DNA from: an uncultured Bacteroidota bacterium
GTDB taxonomy: Bacteria; Bacteroidota; Bacteroidia; Flavobacteriales; Flavobacteriaceae
NCBI GenBank assembly: GCA_903837025.1
Contig: CAILTC010000400.1
Span: 1-5,318, forward strand
DNA: 5,318 bases
Direction: 5' to 3'
Every line of letters starts with the position of its first letter. Position 1 is the first letter of the stretch. The position numbers and the translations under genes are program-made. The notes beneath the pieces are model-generated. The model saw nothing but the letters and a program-made list of their open reading frames with translations. It was not told the DNA's origin and made no database searches. Shown here piece after piece: positions 1 to 5,318 of this stretch.

Positions 1-23
1 CCTACACGACGCTCTTCCGATCT
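1..23 (+). other. Illumina adapter remnant (sequencing artefact)
   Basis: The first 23 bases match the 3' part of the Illumina TruSeq universal/read-1 adapter, including its terminal CGACGCTCTTCCGATCT. This is not genomic sequence. The composition changes abruptly after base 23 to the AT-rich style of the rest of the window. The adapter happens to be open in the same frame as the truncated gene that follows, so an automatic gene caller could add false adapter-encoded residues to that protein. Whether the T at 23 is adapter or genome cannot be decided, because it is the usual ligation base. Confidence 0.97.
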
Positions 24-25
24 AT

Positions 26-637
26 AATTTTAATACTCCAAAAACGTATGCGACTTTTCAAGCTTTTAAAAGTGCTTTTTTAAATAACGAGATTCACTTT
101 CCGGTATTGGTCAAGCCAAGATTAGGAAGCGCTAGTATACATGTTTATAAAATAAATACTCTTGACGAGGTTTTATTTTTAATGAATCAGCAAGATGATT
201 TAATTATTCAAGAGTTTTTAAACGGTATAGAATTAGGCGTAGATTGTTATGTTGATATGATTAATAACGAACCAGTTGTAAGCTTTGTAAAACAGAAAAT
301 TAGAATTAGATCTGGTGAAACAGATAAGTCTAAATCTGTTGTGTCTGATGCACTATTTGCTTTAATAGATGACTTAGTCGTAAAGTTAGGAGTCAAAGGT
401 CCTATTGATATTGATGTGTTTAAGGTTGAAGATCTTTATTATATTTTAGAAGTAAATCCTAGATTCGGAGGAGGATATGTTCATGCCCATGAATGTGGTA
501 TTAACTTTCCTAAATATATAAAAAACAATTTGTTAGGATTTTCAAATAAGAAGGAAACGGTTTCTTATTTGCCAGATATTTATTTAATGAAATCGGATCG
601 GGTTTTAGTTAAGTCAGCTAACGAGCTCGTTAAATAG
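26..637 (+). CDS. ATP-grasp ligase, carbamoyl-phosphate-synthase-like (5' truncated)
   Basis: This is the C-terminal two thirds of an ATP-grasp carboxylate-amine ligase, about 203 residues after the adapter. Family members are about 320 residues, so roughly 115 N-terminal residues (the pre-ATP-grasp domain) are lost at the contig edge. Visible motifs are the ATP-binding lysine in FPVLVKPRLGSAS (about 98-136), the IQEFLNGIELGVD strand (about 206-244) and the metal/phosphate site EVNPRFGGG (449-475), where the Glu and Asn are expected Mg2+ ligands. The TTG at 107 lies inside the KPRLGSAS motif. Conserved coding continues upstream to the adapter, so TTG 107 is not the real start. The protein is similar throughout to the next gene, 22 bp downstream, suggesting a tandem duplication in one operon. 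The family is known to form acyl-phosphate intermediates and ligate them to amines, but the substrates here cannot be read from sequence. The stop is TAG, whereas the four other visible stops are TAA. Confidence 0.9.
   Translation, partial: NFNTPKTYATFQAFKSAFLNNEIHFPVLVKPRLGSASIHVYKINTLDEVLFLMNQQDDLIIQEFLNGIELGVDCYVDMINNEPVVSFVKQKIRIRSGETDKSKSVVSDALFALIDDLVVKLGVKGPIDIDVFKVEDLYYILEVNPRFGGGYVHAHECGINFPKYIKNNLLGFSNKKETVSYLPDIYLMKSDRVLVKSANELVK
619..632. repeat. 14-bp perfect palindrome
   Basis: TAACGAGCTCGTTA is a perfect palindrome in the last codons of the first ATP-grasp gene, just before its stop codon. As RNA it could form a 5-bp stem with a 4-base loop. There is only a broken T-rich stretch downstream, so it is not a convincing terminator. 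By simple odds about 0.3 such 14-mers are expected in a window this long, so it may be chance. Confidence 0.4.
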
Positions 638-659
638 AATTTCTCCTTTTAAAAAAATT

Positions 660-1613
660 ATGAATATATTAGTATTAACTGCAGGAAGGCGAATAGAGTT
701 GGTAGAAGCTTTTAAAAAGGCTTTTATTTTAGAAAATATTGGCGGAAAAGTTATTGCAGCCGATATGAAATCTAGTGAGTTTGTAGCCACTTCTTATTTT
801 GCAGATCACTATGTTCAAATTAAACCAATACTTGATCCAGACTATATTGAGGATATAATTCAAATTTGTAATAAATACGAGGTGAAATTGATTATTCCAG
901 GTATTGATAAAGAGTTGCGTATAATTGCTCGAAACAAAAATAGAATAGAGGCTTTTACGGATGCAATTGTTATGATATCGGATGAAAATGGGATTGATTT
1001 ATGTGAAAATAAATTTTTAACCCATGAATTTCTCACTAAGTATAACTTAAAAACGCCACGACTAATTAATGAAGATGATTTGTTATCAAAAAACTACCAT
1101 TTTCCATTATTTATAAAACCATCAAGTGGAAGTTCGAGTTTTAATTGTTTCAAAATTCATAATGAACCTGAATTACTTTTTTTTAAAACATACGTTAAAG
1201 ATCCTATAATACAAGAGTTTGTATTTGGGACTGAATATTGTATTGACATTTTTTCTGATTTTGAAGGCAATCCCATTACCATTGTACCTAAAATTCGAAT
1301 TAGCCATCGTGAAGGCGAAATTGTTGACGGAAAAATCGAAAAACATCCAGGTATTATTTCCTTAATGAAAAAACTAGTTTTAGTACTGAAGCCAAAAGGT
1401 GAAATCAATGTTGATTGTATCGTTTCGGGATCTGAAATTTATATTATTGAAATTAATCCGAGATTTGGAGGGGGAGCACCAATGAGTTTTAAATCTGGAG
1501 CCAATTCACCTTTAAATTTAATTAAACTTTTAAAAGGAGAGACCCTTAAATATAATGAAGATTATCAAGATGGGCTATTCTTTATGCGATTTGAAGACTG
1601 CATTCACAACTAA
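660..1613 (+). CDS. ATP-grasp ligase, carbamoyl-phosphate-synthase-like (complete)
   Basis: This is a complete 317-residue ATP-grasp protein of the carbamoyl-phosphate-synthase-large-subunit-like family (the PRK12767 type), matching the usual length. The N-terminal pre-ATP-grasp domain opens with a Rossmann-like strand ILVLTAGRR (residues 3-11), followed by LIIPGIDKEL (about 77-86). The ATP-grasp domain carries FPLFIKPSSGSSS with the nucleotide-binding Lys153, then IIQEFVFGTEYCID and IIEINPRFGGGAP (262-274). Glu264 and Asn266 are in the expected Mg2+-ligand positions. The chemistry expected from the family is ATP-dependent activation of a carboxylate as acyl phosphate and transfer to an amine, in the cytosol. 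The substrate is unknown. Members are often found in surface-polysaccharide or secondary-metabolite clusters. It follows the truncated paralogue by 22 bp and precedes the FemAB-like gene by 32 bp, consistent with one transcript. No Shine-Dalgarno is seen, and the ATG follows an A-run. The family is secure; the role is not. Confidence 0.93.
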   Translation: MNILVLTAGRRIELVEAFKKAFILENIGGKVIAADMKSSEFVATSYFADHYVQIKPILDPDYIEDIIQICNKYEVKLIIPGIDKELRIIARNKNRIEAFTDAIVMISDENGIDLCENKFLTHEFLTKYNLKTPRLINEDDLLSKNYHFPLFIKPSSGSSSFNCFKIHNEPELLFFKTYVKDPIIQEFVFGTEYCIDIFSDFEGNPITIVPKIRISHREGEIVDGKIEKHPGIISLMKKLVLVLKPKGEINVDCIVSGSEIYIIEINPRFGGGAPMSFKSGANSPLNLIKLLKGETLKYNEDYQDGLFFMRFEDCIHN

Positions 1614-1645
1614 ATTTTTTTTAATATAAAACGTATAAGCGCACT

Positions 1646-2683
1646 ATGTATCAAATTTATTCCTTAAATGAGTCTGAAAAATGGACTGAATATTATAATC
1701 GGATTAATCACAAAGATATTTATTATAAGATGGAATTTTTCAGAGCTTTTGAAAAATTTGAAGGGAGTCAAGCTCTTCTTTTTATTTATGAAGAGGGGCA
1801 AAATTTAGTTTATTATCCCTTTTTTAAAAGAGTTATTAAGGATAGCCTCTATTTTGACATTACAAGCCAATATACATATGGAGGTCCGTTGTTTAATATT
1901 GTAGACAACAATGATGATTTTGTATTAAATTTCAGAAATGTTTTTGCTTCATTTTGTATTGAAAATCAAATAGTTAGTGAGTTTGTTCGCTTTCATCCTT
2001 TCATAAATAACCAGGAATTATTAAAAGATTTTTTTACTATTCAATGTGTGAATGAAGGGGTGTATATTGATTTAAAAAAAGAAGCTGAGGATATTTATAG
2101 CGATTATCGACCAGATACAAGATACCAGATTAACAAAGCAAAACGACTTGGACATCAAGTAGTATTCTCTAACAATATAGAGGATTTGGATCTTTTCTTT
2201 CCAATTTACGAACATACATTACAAAGAAATAATGCGGATTCTAATCATTATTTCTTAAATAAAGATTTTTTAAAACTTTTGATTAGTGAATTGAAGGATA
2301 ATTTTGAATTCATATTTATTCTTTTAAACGATACCTATGTCTCGGCAGAATTAGATTTATTTACTGAAAAGTATGTCCACGCAGTTGTGGGAGGTACGCT
2401 TAAAGATTATTTTAAAGGACATCCAAACCACTTATTAAGACATGCGCTTACATTAAATCATAATGGAGGTAATCAAGAAAAATTAATTTTGGGATCTGGA
2501 GGTACAAGTGGTGATGGTATATTTGAATATAAAAGGAAATTTAATCCTATTGGAATTTATGAATTACATATGGGTCAGAAAATTCATGATGAAGAAAAAT
2601 ACAATGAATTAGTTAAGAAAAGGCAGGAAACTTATCCAGAAAAAGAGCTAAATCCTAATTATTTTCCATTGTATCGATCCTAA
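1646..2683 (+). CDS. FemAB-like GNAT-fold acyl/aminoacyltransferase, copy 1
   Basis: This 345-residue protein has the layout of FemAB/Acetyltransf_6-type transferases, which are built on the GNAT fold. Supporting signals are the central basic segment DTRYQINKAKRLG (157-169), which resembles the R..I.KA motif of FemAB proteins; GGTLKDYFKGHPNHLLRHA in the second half; and LILGSGGTSGDGIFEYKRKFNP (280-301), matching the family's LGGG...D..F.FK..F signature. There is no signal peptide or membrane segment, so it should be cytosolic or loosely membrane-associated. Relatives add amino acids from aminoacyl-tRNA to peptidoglycan precursors, or acyl groups from CoA to sugars. Which donor is used here cannot be told. 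The start is supported by an in-frame TAA at 1622 and by alignment with the paralogue at 4319, which begins with the same SLxESxKW pattern. It ends 59 bp before the BKACE gene. Codon use is like its neighbours. Confidence 0.85.
   Translation: MYQIYSLNESEKWTEYYNRINHKDIYYKMEFFRAFEKFEGSQALLFIYEEGQNLVYYPFFKRVIKDSLYFDITSQYTYGGPLFNIVDNNDDFVLNFRNVFASFCIENQIVSEFVRFHPFINNQELLKDFFTIQCVNEGVYIDLKKEAEDIYSDYRPDTRYQINKAKRLGHQVVFSNNIEDLDLFFPIYEHTLQRNNADSNHYFLNKDFLKLLISELKDNFEFIFILLNDTYVSAELDLFTEKYVHAVVGGTLKDYFKGHPNHLLRHALTLNHNGGNQEKLILGSGGTSGDGIFEYKRKFNPIGIYELHMGQKIHDEEKYNELVKKRQETYPEKELNPNYFPLYRS
2578..2630 (+). repeat. 53-bp exact direct repeat, copy A (inside FemAB copy 1)
   Basis: These 53 bases, encoding the stretch around KIHDEEKYNELVKKRQE, recur without any mismatch at 5266-5318. 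The surrounding paralogous genes differ at many codons, including silent positions, so perfect identity over about 17 codons is out of character. The sequence here continues normally beyond the repeat to a stop codon. Confidence 0.97.
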
Positions 2684-2688
2684 TTTAA

Positions 2689-2742
2689 GATTTAAATATA
2701 ACTGTCCTTCTTTTCATTACAGTTATAATAATAGTTTAAATC
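2689..2742. promoter_or_regulatory. Extended inverted repeat abutting the BKACE start codon
   Basis: The left half reads GATTTAAA TATAACTG (2689-2704). The right half reads CAGTTATA (2720-2727) and, after a 7-base interruption, TTTAAATC (2735-2742). Both 8-bp arms are perfect complements, giving 16 pairs around a 15-base loop that is rich in C and T. The outer arm ends directly against the ATG at 2743, so as RNA it would bury the ribosome-loading region. It could be a translational control element, a transcription pause or attenuator, or a protein-binding site. The low G+C content makes the stem weak and raises the odds of chance pairing. There is no T-run after it, which argues against a standard intrinsic terminator. 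Confidence 0.5.
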
Positions 2743-3609
2743 ATGAACGAAAAATTAATTATCAATTTCACGCCTACTGGCATGATTCCGTCAAAAACAA
2801 CAACTTCTTATGTTCCTGTAAGTGTTTCTGAAATAGTAGAAGAGGTTCACCATGCATCCGAAATAGGGATAACGATGGTTCATTTACATGCAAGAGATCC
2901 TATTTCACAAATTCTTACCTATGATAAAGAGATATATGGTAAAATAATAGAAGGTATTCGAAAATATGCCCCTTATTTAGTTCTTTGCGTTTCTTTAAGC
3001 GGACGTGATTTTAGCGCATTAGAACAACGTGGAGATCCTTTATTATTAGAAGGAGATTTAAAACCTGACATGGGTAGCTTAACACTAAGTTCCCTAAATT
3101 TTAATAATGCTGGAAGTATGAATACCCCTGAAATGATTCAAGACTTAGCCGCATTGATGAAATTAAAAGGTATTGTTCCTGAACTTGAGGCTTTCGATAT
3201 AGGAATGATTAATTATGCGAAATATCTAATTAAAAAAGAATTGATACAAGCCCCTTATTATTTTAATCTTTTATTTGGAAATATTGCTTCTTCACAAGCC
3301 AATCTTCTTCATGCTGGTGTCATGATAAACGATCTTCCCGAAGAATCTCTTTGGAGTTTAGCTGGTATTGGAGATGCTCAACTAAAAATGAACGCTCTCT
3401 CTATAGCGATAGGAGGTGGTGTAAGAGTTGGAATAGAAGATAATATATGGTATGATCCTTATCGAACTAAATTAGCTAATAATATCGATTTAATTAAAAG
3501 AATTCATACGCTAGCTTTGGCAAATGAGCGCGAAATAATGACTCCTCAACAATTTAGATTAAAAATGAATTTAGAGCCAGGTAATGGGAAATATGGTCGA
3601 AAATTTTAA
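2743..3609 (+). CDS. Beta-keto acid cleavage enzyme (BKACE / DUF849 family)
   Basis: This 288-residue protein is a BKACE-family TIM-barrel enzyme, a family often annotated as 3-keto-5-aminohexanoate cleavage protein. The known family reaction is a beta-keto acid plus acetyl-CoA giving acetoacetate plus a new acyl-CoA, using a divalent metal, typically zinc. The N-terminus INFTPTGMIPSK (7-18) and MVHLHARDP (45-53) are classic. His47 and His49 match two metal ligands. RVGIEDN (228-234) supplies the third ligand Glu232, the catalytic Asp233 and Arg228, corresponding to Arg226/Glu230/Asp231 of the characterised Kce enzyme. CVSLSGR (82-88), PELEAFDIGM and a C-terminal substrate-independent helix region are also typical. 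All key residues are present, so it should be active, but the keto acid cannot be predicted. An in-frame TAA at 2737 fixes the start. The gene sits just after a large inverted repeat and is followed 6 bp later by a GNAT gene in the same frame, suggesting translational coupling. It is unlikely to be the lysine-fermentation enzyme, because no other gene of that pathway is nearby. Confidence 0.92.
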   Translation: MNEKLIINFTPTGMIPSKTTTSYVPVSVSEIVEEVHHASEIGITMVHLHARDPISQILTYDKEIYGKIIEGIRKYAPYLVLCVSLSGRDFSALEQRGDPLLLEGDLKPDMGSLTLSSLNFNNAGSMNTPEMIQDLAALMKLKGIVPELEAFDIGMINYAKYLIKKELIQAPYYFNLLFGNIASSQANLLHAGVMINDLPEESLWSLAGIGDAQLKMNALSIAIGGGVRVGIEDNIWYDPYRTKLANNIDLIKRIHTLALANEREIMTPQQFRLKMNLEPGNGKYGRKF

Positions 3610-3615
3610 TGTATT

Positions 3616-4260
3616 ATGAAAATTAAAAATAAACCTAAAATTGGCACTATTCATAGATTTTTGGATATAATCCGCCATGGATTATTGCTATTTGGAATAC
3701 GAAACAGACTTGCTAAAATTGGGTTAGATATTAATCCTTATTATTGGGTTCAAGAAGAATATACCGAATGTCAAGAACCTGAAATTAAAGGAAATAAATC
3801 AGATTATACCTTAAGATATTTAGATATTGATCAATTGAAATTAATTACTAATCTTGATGTTAATTTTGATAGTGAGTCAATGATTGAGGGGGTCAAAAAA
3901 GGACAATTATGCATTGGTTTAGAACATAATAGTGAAATAGCTGCTTTTTTGTTCATTGATTATAATGACTTTGTATTTAGTGATAGATTGTTCCATTTGA
4001 AGGAAAATGAAGCTTACGTTTTGAATGTCTGGACTTTTCATCCGTATCGAAGTAAGAATTTGGCCTCCTATTTGAGATATCTTAGCTATCAATTATTAAA
4101 AAGTCAAGGGATAAATGTGAAGTATAGTATTATTCAGTTTTTTAATAAATCATCTATAAAAGTTATCAATAAATTAAACGCTAAATATTTAAAACTTTAT
4201 TTAAGCATTGTTCTTTTTAAAAGGTATTATTGGAATTTTATTATTTGGGATTATGAATAA
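3616..4260 (+). CDS. GNAT-family acyltransferase
   Basis: This 214-residue protein looks like a GNAT acyl-CoA-dependent transferase. An N-terminal basic and hydrophobic stretch (about residues 14-40, RFLDIIRHGLLLFGIRNR and onward) could be an amphipathic membrane-docking helix. The core follows, with the motif-A region YVLNVWTFHPYRSKNLASYLR (from residue 134). The family's usual R-x-x-G-x-A/G pyrophosphate-binding loop is R145-S-K-N148-L-A150 here, so the central glycine is an asparagine. After this come a long helix and FFNKSSIKVINKLNAKY, which matches the N..S.....KLGF end of GNAT domains. It starts six bases after the BKACE stop, in the same frame, and is almost certainly co-translated with it. 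The attractive reading is that it uses the acyl-CoA the BKACE makes, but this is inference. Acceptor and donor are unknown. The fold call is fairly sure, activity less so because of the altered loop. Confidence 0.78.
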   Translation: MKIKNKPKIGTIHRFLDIIRHGLLLFGIRNRLAKIGLDINPYYWVQEEYTECQEPEIKGNKSDYTLRYLDIDQLKLITNLDVNFDSESMIEGVKKGQLCIGLEHNSEIAAFLFIDYNDFVFSDRLFHLKENEAYVLNVWTFHPYRSKNLASYLRYLSYQLLKSQGINVKYSIIQFFNKSSIKVINKLNAKYLKLYLSIVLFKRYYWNFIIWDYE

Positions 4261-4282
4261 TATTCTCTTTTTTTTAAATATA

Positions 4283-4290
4283 TAACTTTG
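4283..4290 (+). promoter_or_regulatory. Candidate Bacteroidota -7 promoter box
   Basis: TAACTTTG fits the Bacteroidota -7 consensus TAnnTTTG. It lies in the 58-bp spacer 28 bases before the second FemAB-like start codon, so a transcript would begin about 20 bases before the ATG. No TTG occurs at the expected -33 spacing, so only half of the promoter is visible. The spacer also has two T-runs but no hairpin, so no terminator is called for the preceding operon. Confidence 0.4.
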
Positions 4291-4318
4291 CTTTTTTATA
4301 ATTTACTATTCAATAAAA

Positions 4319-5318
4319 ATGAAAAAAAAATATAAAGTATTTTCTCTTGCAGAGTCTGATAAATGGAACGAATACTATGATCGTATTGAAGGTAAAGACA
4401 AGGATATCTATTATACATCATCCATAATAAACGCTTTTGAAAAATTCGAAAACACACAGGCATTACTTTTCATTTATGAAGAGGATGAGAATTTAGCCTA
4501 TTATCCTTTTTTTAAACGTACAATCGATGGAAGTAATTATTTTGACATTACCACACAATTCACTTACGGAGGCCCTTTGTTTAAGATCAATAGTAATAGC
4601 GAGGAGTTTATTGATAATTTTAGATCTGCCTTTGGTGATTATTGCAGAGAAGATGGGATAATAAGTGAGTTGATCCGATTTCATCCTTTTATAAATAGTA
4701 ATCTGCTTTTGGATGGATATGTAGAAATAAAAGTGGTCAATAATGGGATTTTTATGGATTTAGATAAAACGGAGATTGAAATAGTAAACAATTACCATCC
4801 AAAAGTAAATTATCAAATTAAAAAAGCAACTCAGAATGGTTGTAAAGTAATTTTTTCTAAAAACCTCAAAGATTTGGACTATTTTTTTTCTATATATGAG
4901 CATACCATGGAAAGAAATAATGCCAATAACAGTTTCTATTTTTTGAATAAGGAATTTTTACAACTCTTACTTGAGCAATTAAAGAATAACTTCGAATTCG
5001 TTTTTATTGAAAAAGAGGGTGTTTATGTTTCTACAGGACTGATTTTGTTTTCTGAACAATATGCAAATACTGTCATTGGTGGAACTTTAAAGGAATATTT
5101 TAAATTTCACCCTCACAGACTACTTAGACATGCTCTATCTTTAAGCTATCTAAACAAATCGCAAACAAAATTAATTTTGGGAACTGGAGTGTCTATGGAT
5201 GATAGTATATTTGATTATAAAAAAAGATTTAACCCTAATGGGGAGTATAAATTCCTGATGGGTATGAAAATTCATGATGAAGAAAAATACAATGAATTAG
5301 TTAAGAAAAGGCAGGAAA
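4319..5318 (+). CDS. FemAB-like GNAT-fold transferase, copy 2 (3' end cut by the window)
   Basis: An uninterrupted reading frame of 333 codons runs off the right edge without a stop. The protein starts MKKKYKVFSLAESDKW and aligns along its length with the FemAB-like protein at 1646, more than half identical by eye. Shared blocks include QALLFIYEE, YYPFFKR, TYGGPLF, RFHPFIN, FYFLNKEFL-like, GGTLKEYF and LILG.G. If the tail matches copy 1, about 17 residues are missing and the full protein is near 350 residues. Differences lie in functional-looking spots. The DTRYQINKA motif becomes KVNYQIKKA (162-170), replacing the Arg of copy 1 with Asn164, and LGSGGTSGDGIF becomes LGTGVSMDDSIF. The two copies may therefore use different donors or acceptors. 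An in-frame TAA at 4283 supports ATG 4319. The start is followed by nine A's, a possible slippage or sequencing-error spot. It may be transcribed with the genes before it or from the candidate promoter in the spacer. Confidence 0.87.
   Translation, partial: MKKKYKVFSLAESDKWNEYYDRIEGKDKDIYYTSSIINAFEKFENTQALLFIYEEDENLAYYPFFKRTIDGSNYFDITTQFTYGGPLFKINSNSEEFIDNFRSAFGDYCREDGIISELIRFHPFINSNLLLDGYVEIKVVNNGIFMDLDKTEIEIVNNYHPKVNYQIKKATQNGCKVIFSKNLKDLDYFFSIYEHTMERNNANNSFYFLNKEFLQLLLEQLKNNFEFVFIEKEGVYVSTGLILFSEQYANTVIGGTLKEYFKFHPHRLLRHALSLSYLNKSQTKLILGTGVSMDDSIFDYKKRFNPNGEYKFLMGMKIHDEEKYNELVKKRQE
5266..5318 (+). repeat. 53-bp exact direct repeat, copy B (at contig end)
   Basis: These bases are identical to 2578-2630 and are the last bases of the window. 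The reading frame and the relative position within the FemAB-like gene are preserved. The match could continue past the edge, so 53 bp is a minimum length. The sequence stopping inside an exact repeat is typical of an assembly break, but recent gene conversion between the two paralogues would look the same. Confidence 0.97.

Noticed and set aside
619..659. Palindrome plus downstream T-rich stretch as a terminator between the ATP-grasp genes
   Set aside because: The stem is only 5 bp, the T-stretch is broken and too far away, and the next gene starts 22 bp later in an operon-like arrangement.
1157..1408. 83-codon open frame on the minus strand
   Set aside because: It lies entirely inside the well-supported ATP-grasp gene and its translation shows no recognisable domain; it is a shadow frame.
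1614..1645. T-run after the second ATP-grasp gene as an intrinsic terminator
   Set aside because: There are eight T's at 1615-1622 but no inverted repeat before them, so there is no stem to form a terminator.
2743..3609. Assignment of the BKACE gene as kce of lysine fermentation
   Set aside because: Catalytic residues match the family, but no other gene of that pathway is present and the neighbours are ligases and transferases. Substrate specificity cannot be read from the sequence.
4493..4684. 63-codon open frame on the minus strand
   Set aside because: It lies opposite the second FemAB-like gene, whose plus-strand protein aligns with its paralogue across this stretch; it is a shadow frame.
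2578..5318. Direct repeat as the ends of a mobile element or attachment sites
   Set aside because: The repeat lies at the same position in two paralogous genes and there is no transposase, integrase or terminal inverted repeat in the window. Paralogy, conversion or assembly explains it better.

Overview
The window is AT-rich (roughly 30% G+C by eye), with densely packed genes all on the + strand. Start codons lack clear Shine-Dalgarno sequences and are preceded by A/T-rich stretches. One spacer carries a TAnnTTTG-type -7 box. Together these point to Bacteroidota, most likely a Flavobacteriia-like bacterium, but this is inferred from style and protein flavour and no taxonomic marker is present. 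The first 23 bases match the 3' end of the Illumina TruSeq read-1 adapter. The window is therefore probably an entire draft or metagenomic contig with untrimmed adapter at one end.

Layout from left to right: a 5'-truncated ATP-grasp ligase gene (26-637); a complete paralogous ATP-grasp gene of the carbamoyl-phosphate-synthase-like type (660-1613); a FemAB/GNAT-fold acyl- or aminoacyl-transferase (1646-2683); a 59-bp spacer with a striking inverted repeat that runs up to the next start codon; a beta-keto acid cleavage enzyme of the BKACE/DUF849 family (2743-3609); a GNAT acyltransferase six bases later (3616-4260); a 58-bp spacer with a possible internal promoter; and a second FemAB-like gene (4319 to beyond the right edge). 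The second FemAB-like gene is a diverged paralogue of the first and has no stop codon inside the window. Its last 53 bases are identical to the corresponding part of the first copy, although the rest of the pair is clearly diverged. No spacer reaches 300 bases, and no RNA gene, insertion sequence or CRISPR array was seen.

How the genes may work together (inference): ATP-grasp ligases of this type activate a carboxylate and join it to an amine. FemAB and GNAT proteins transfer acyl or aminoacyl groups from tRNA or CoA. BKACE enzymes turn a beta-keto acid plus acetyl-CoA into acetoacetate plus a new acyl-CoA. The gene set therefore looks like a cassette that makes an unusual acyl or amino-acyl group and attaches it to an amine, plausibly an amino sugar of a surface polysaccharide or another peptide-like decoration. 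No glycosyltransferase or sugar-nucleotide gene is in view, so the link to surface glycans rests on family knowledge and not on this sequence. Two of the families occur twice, suggesting growth of the cluster by duplication and specialisation.
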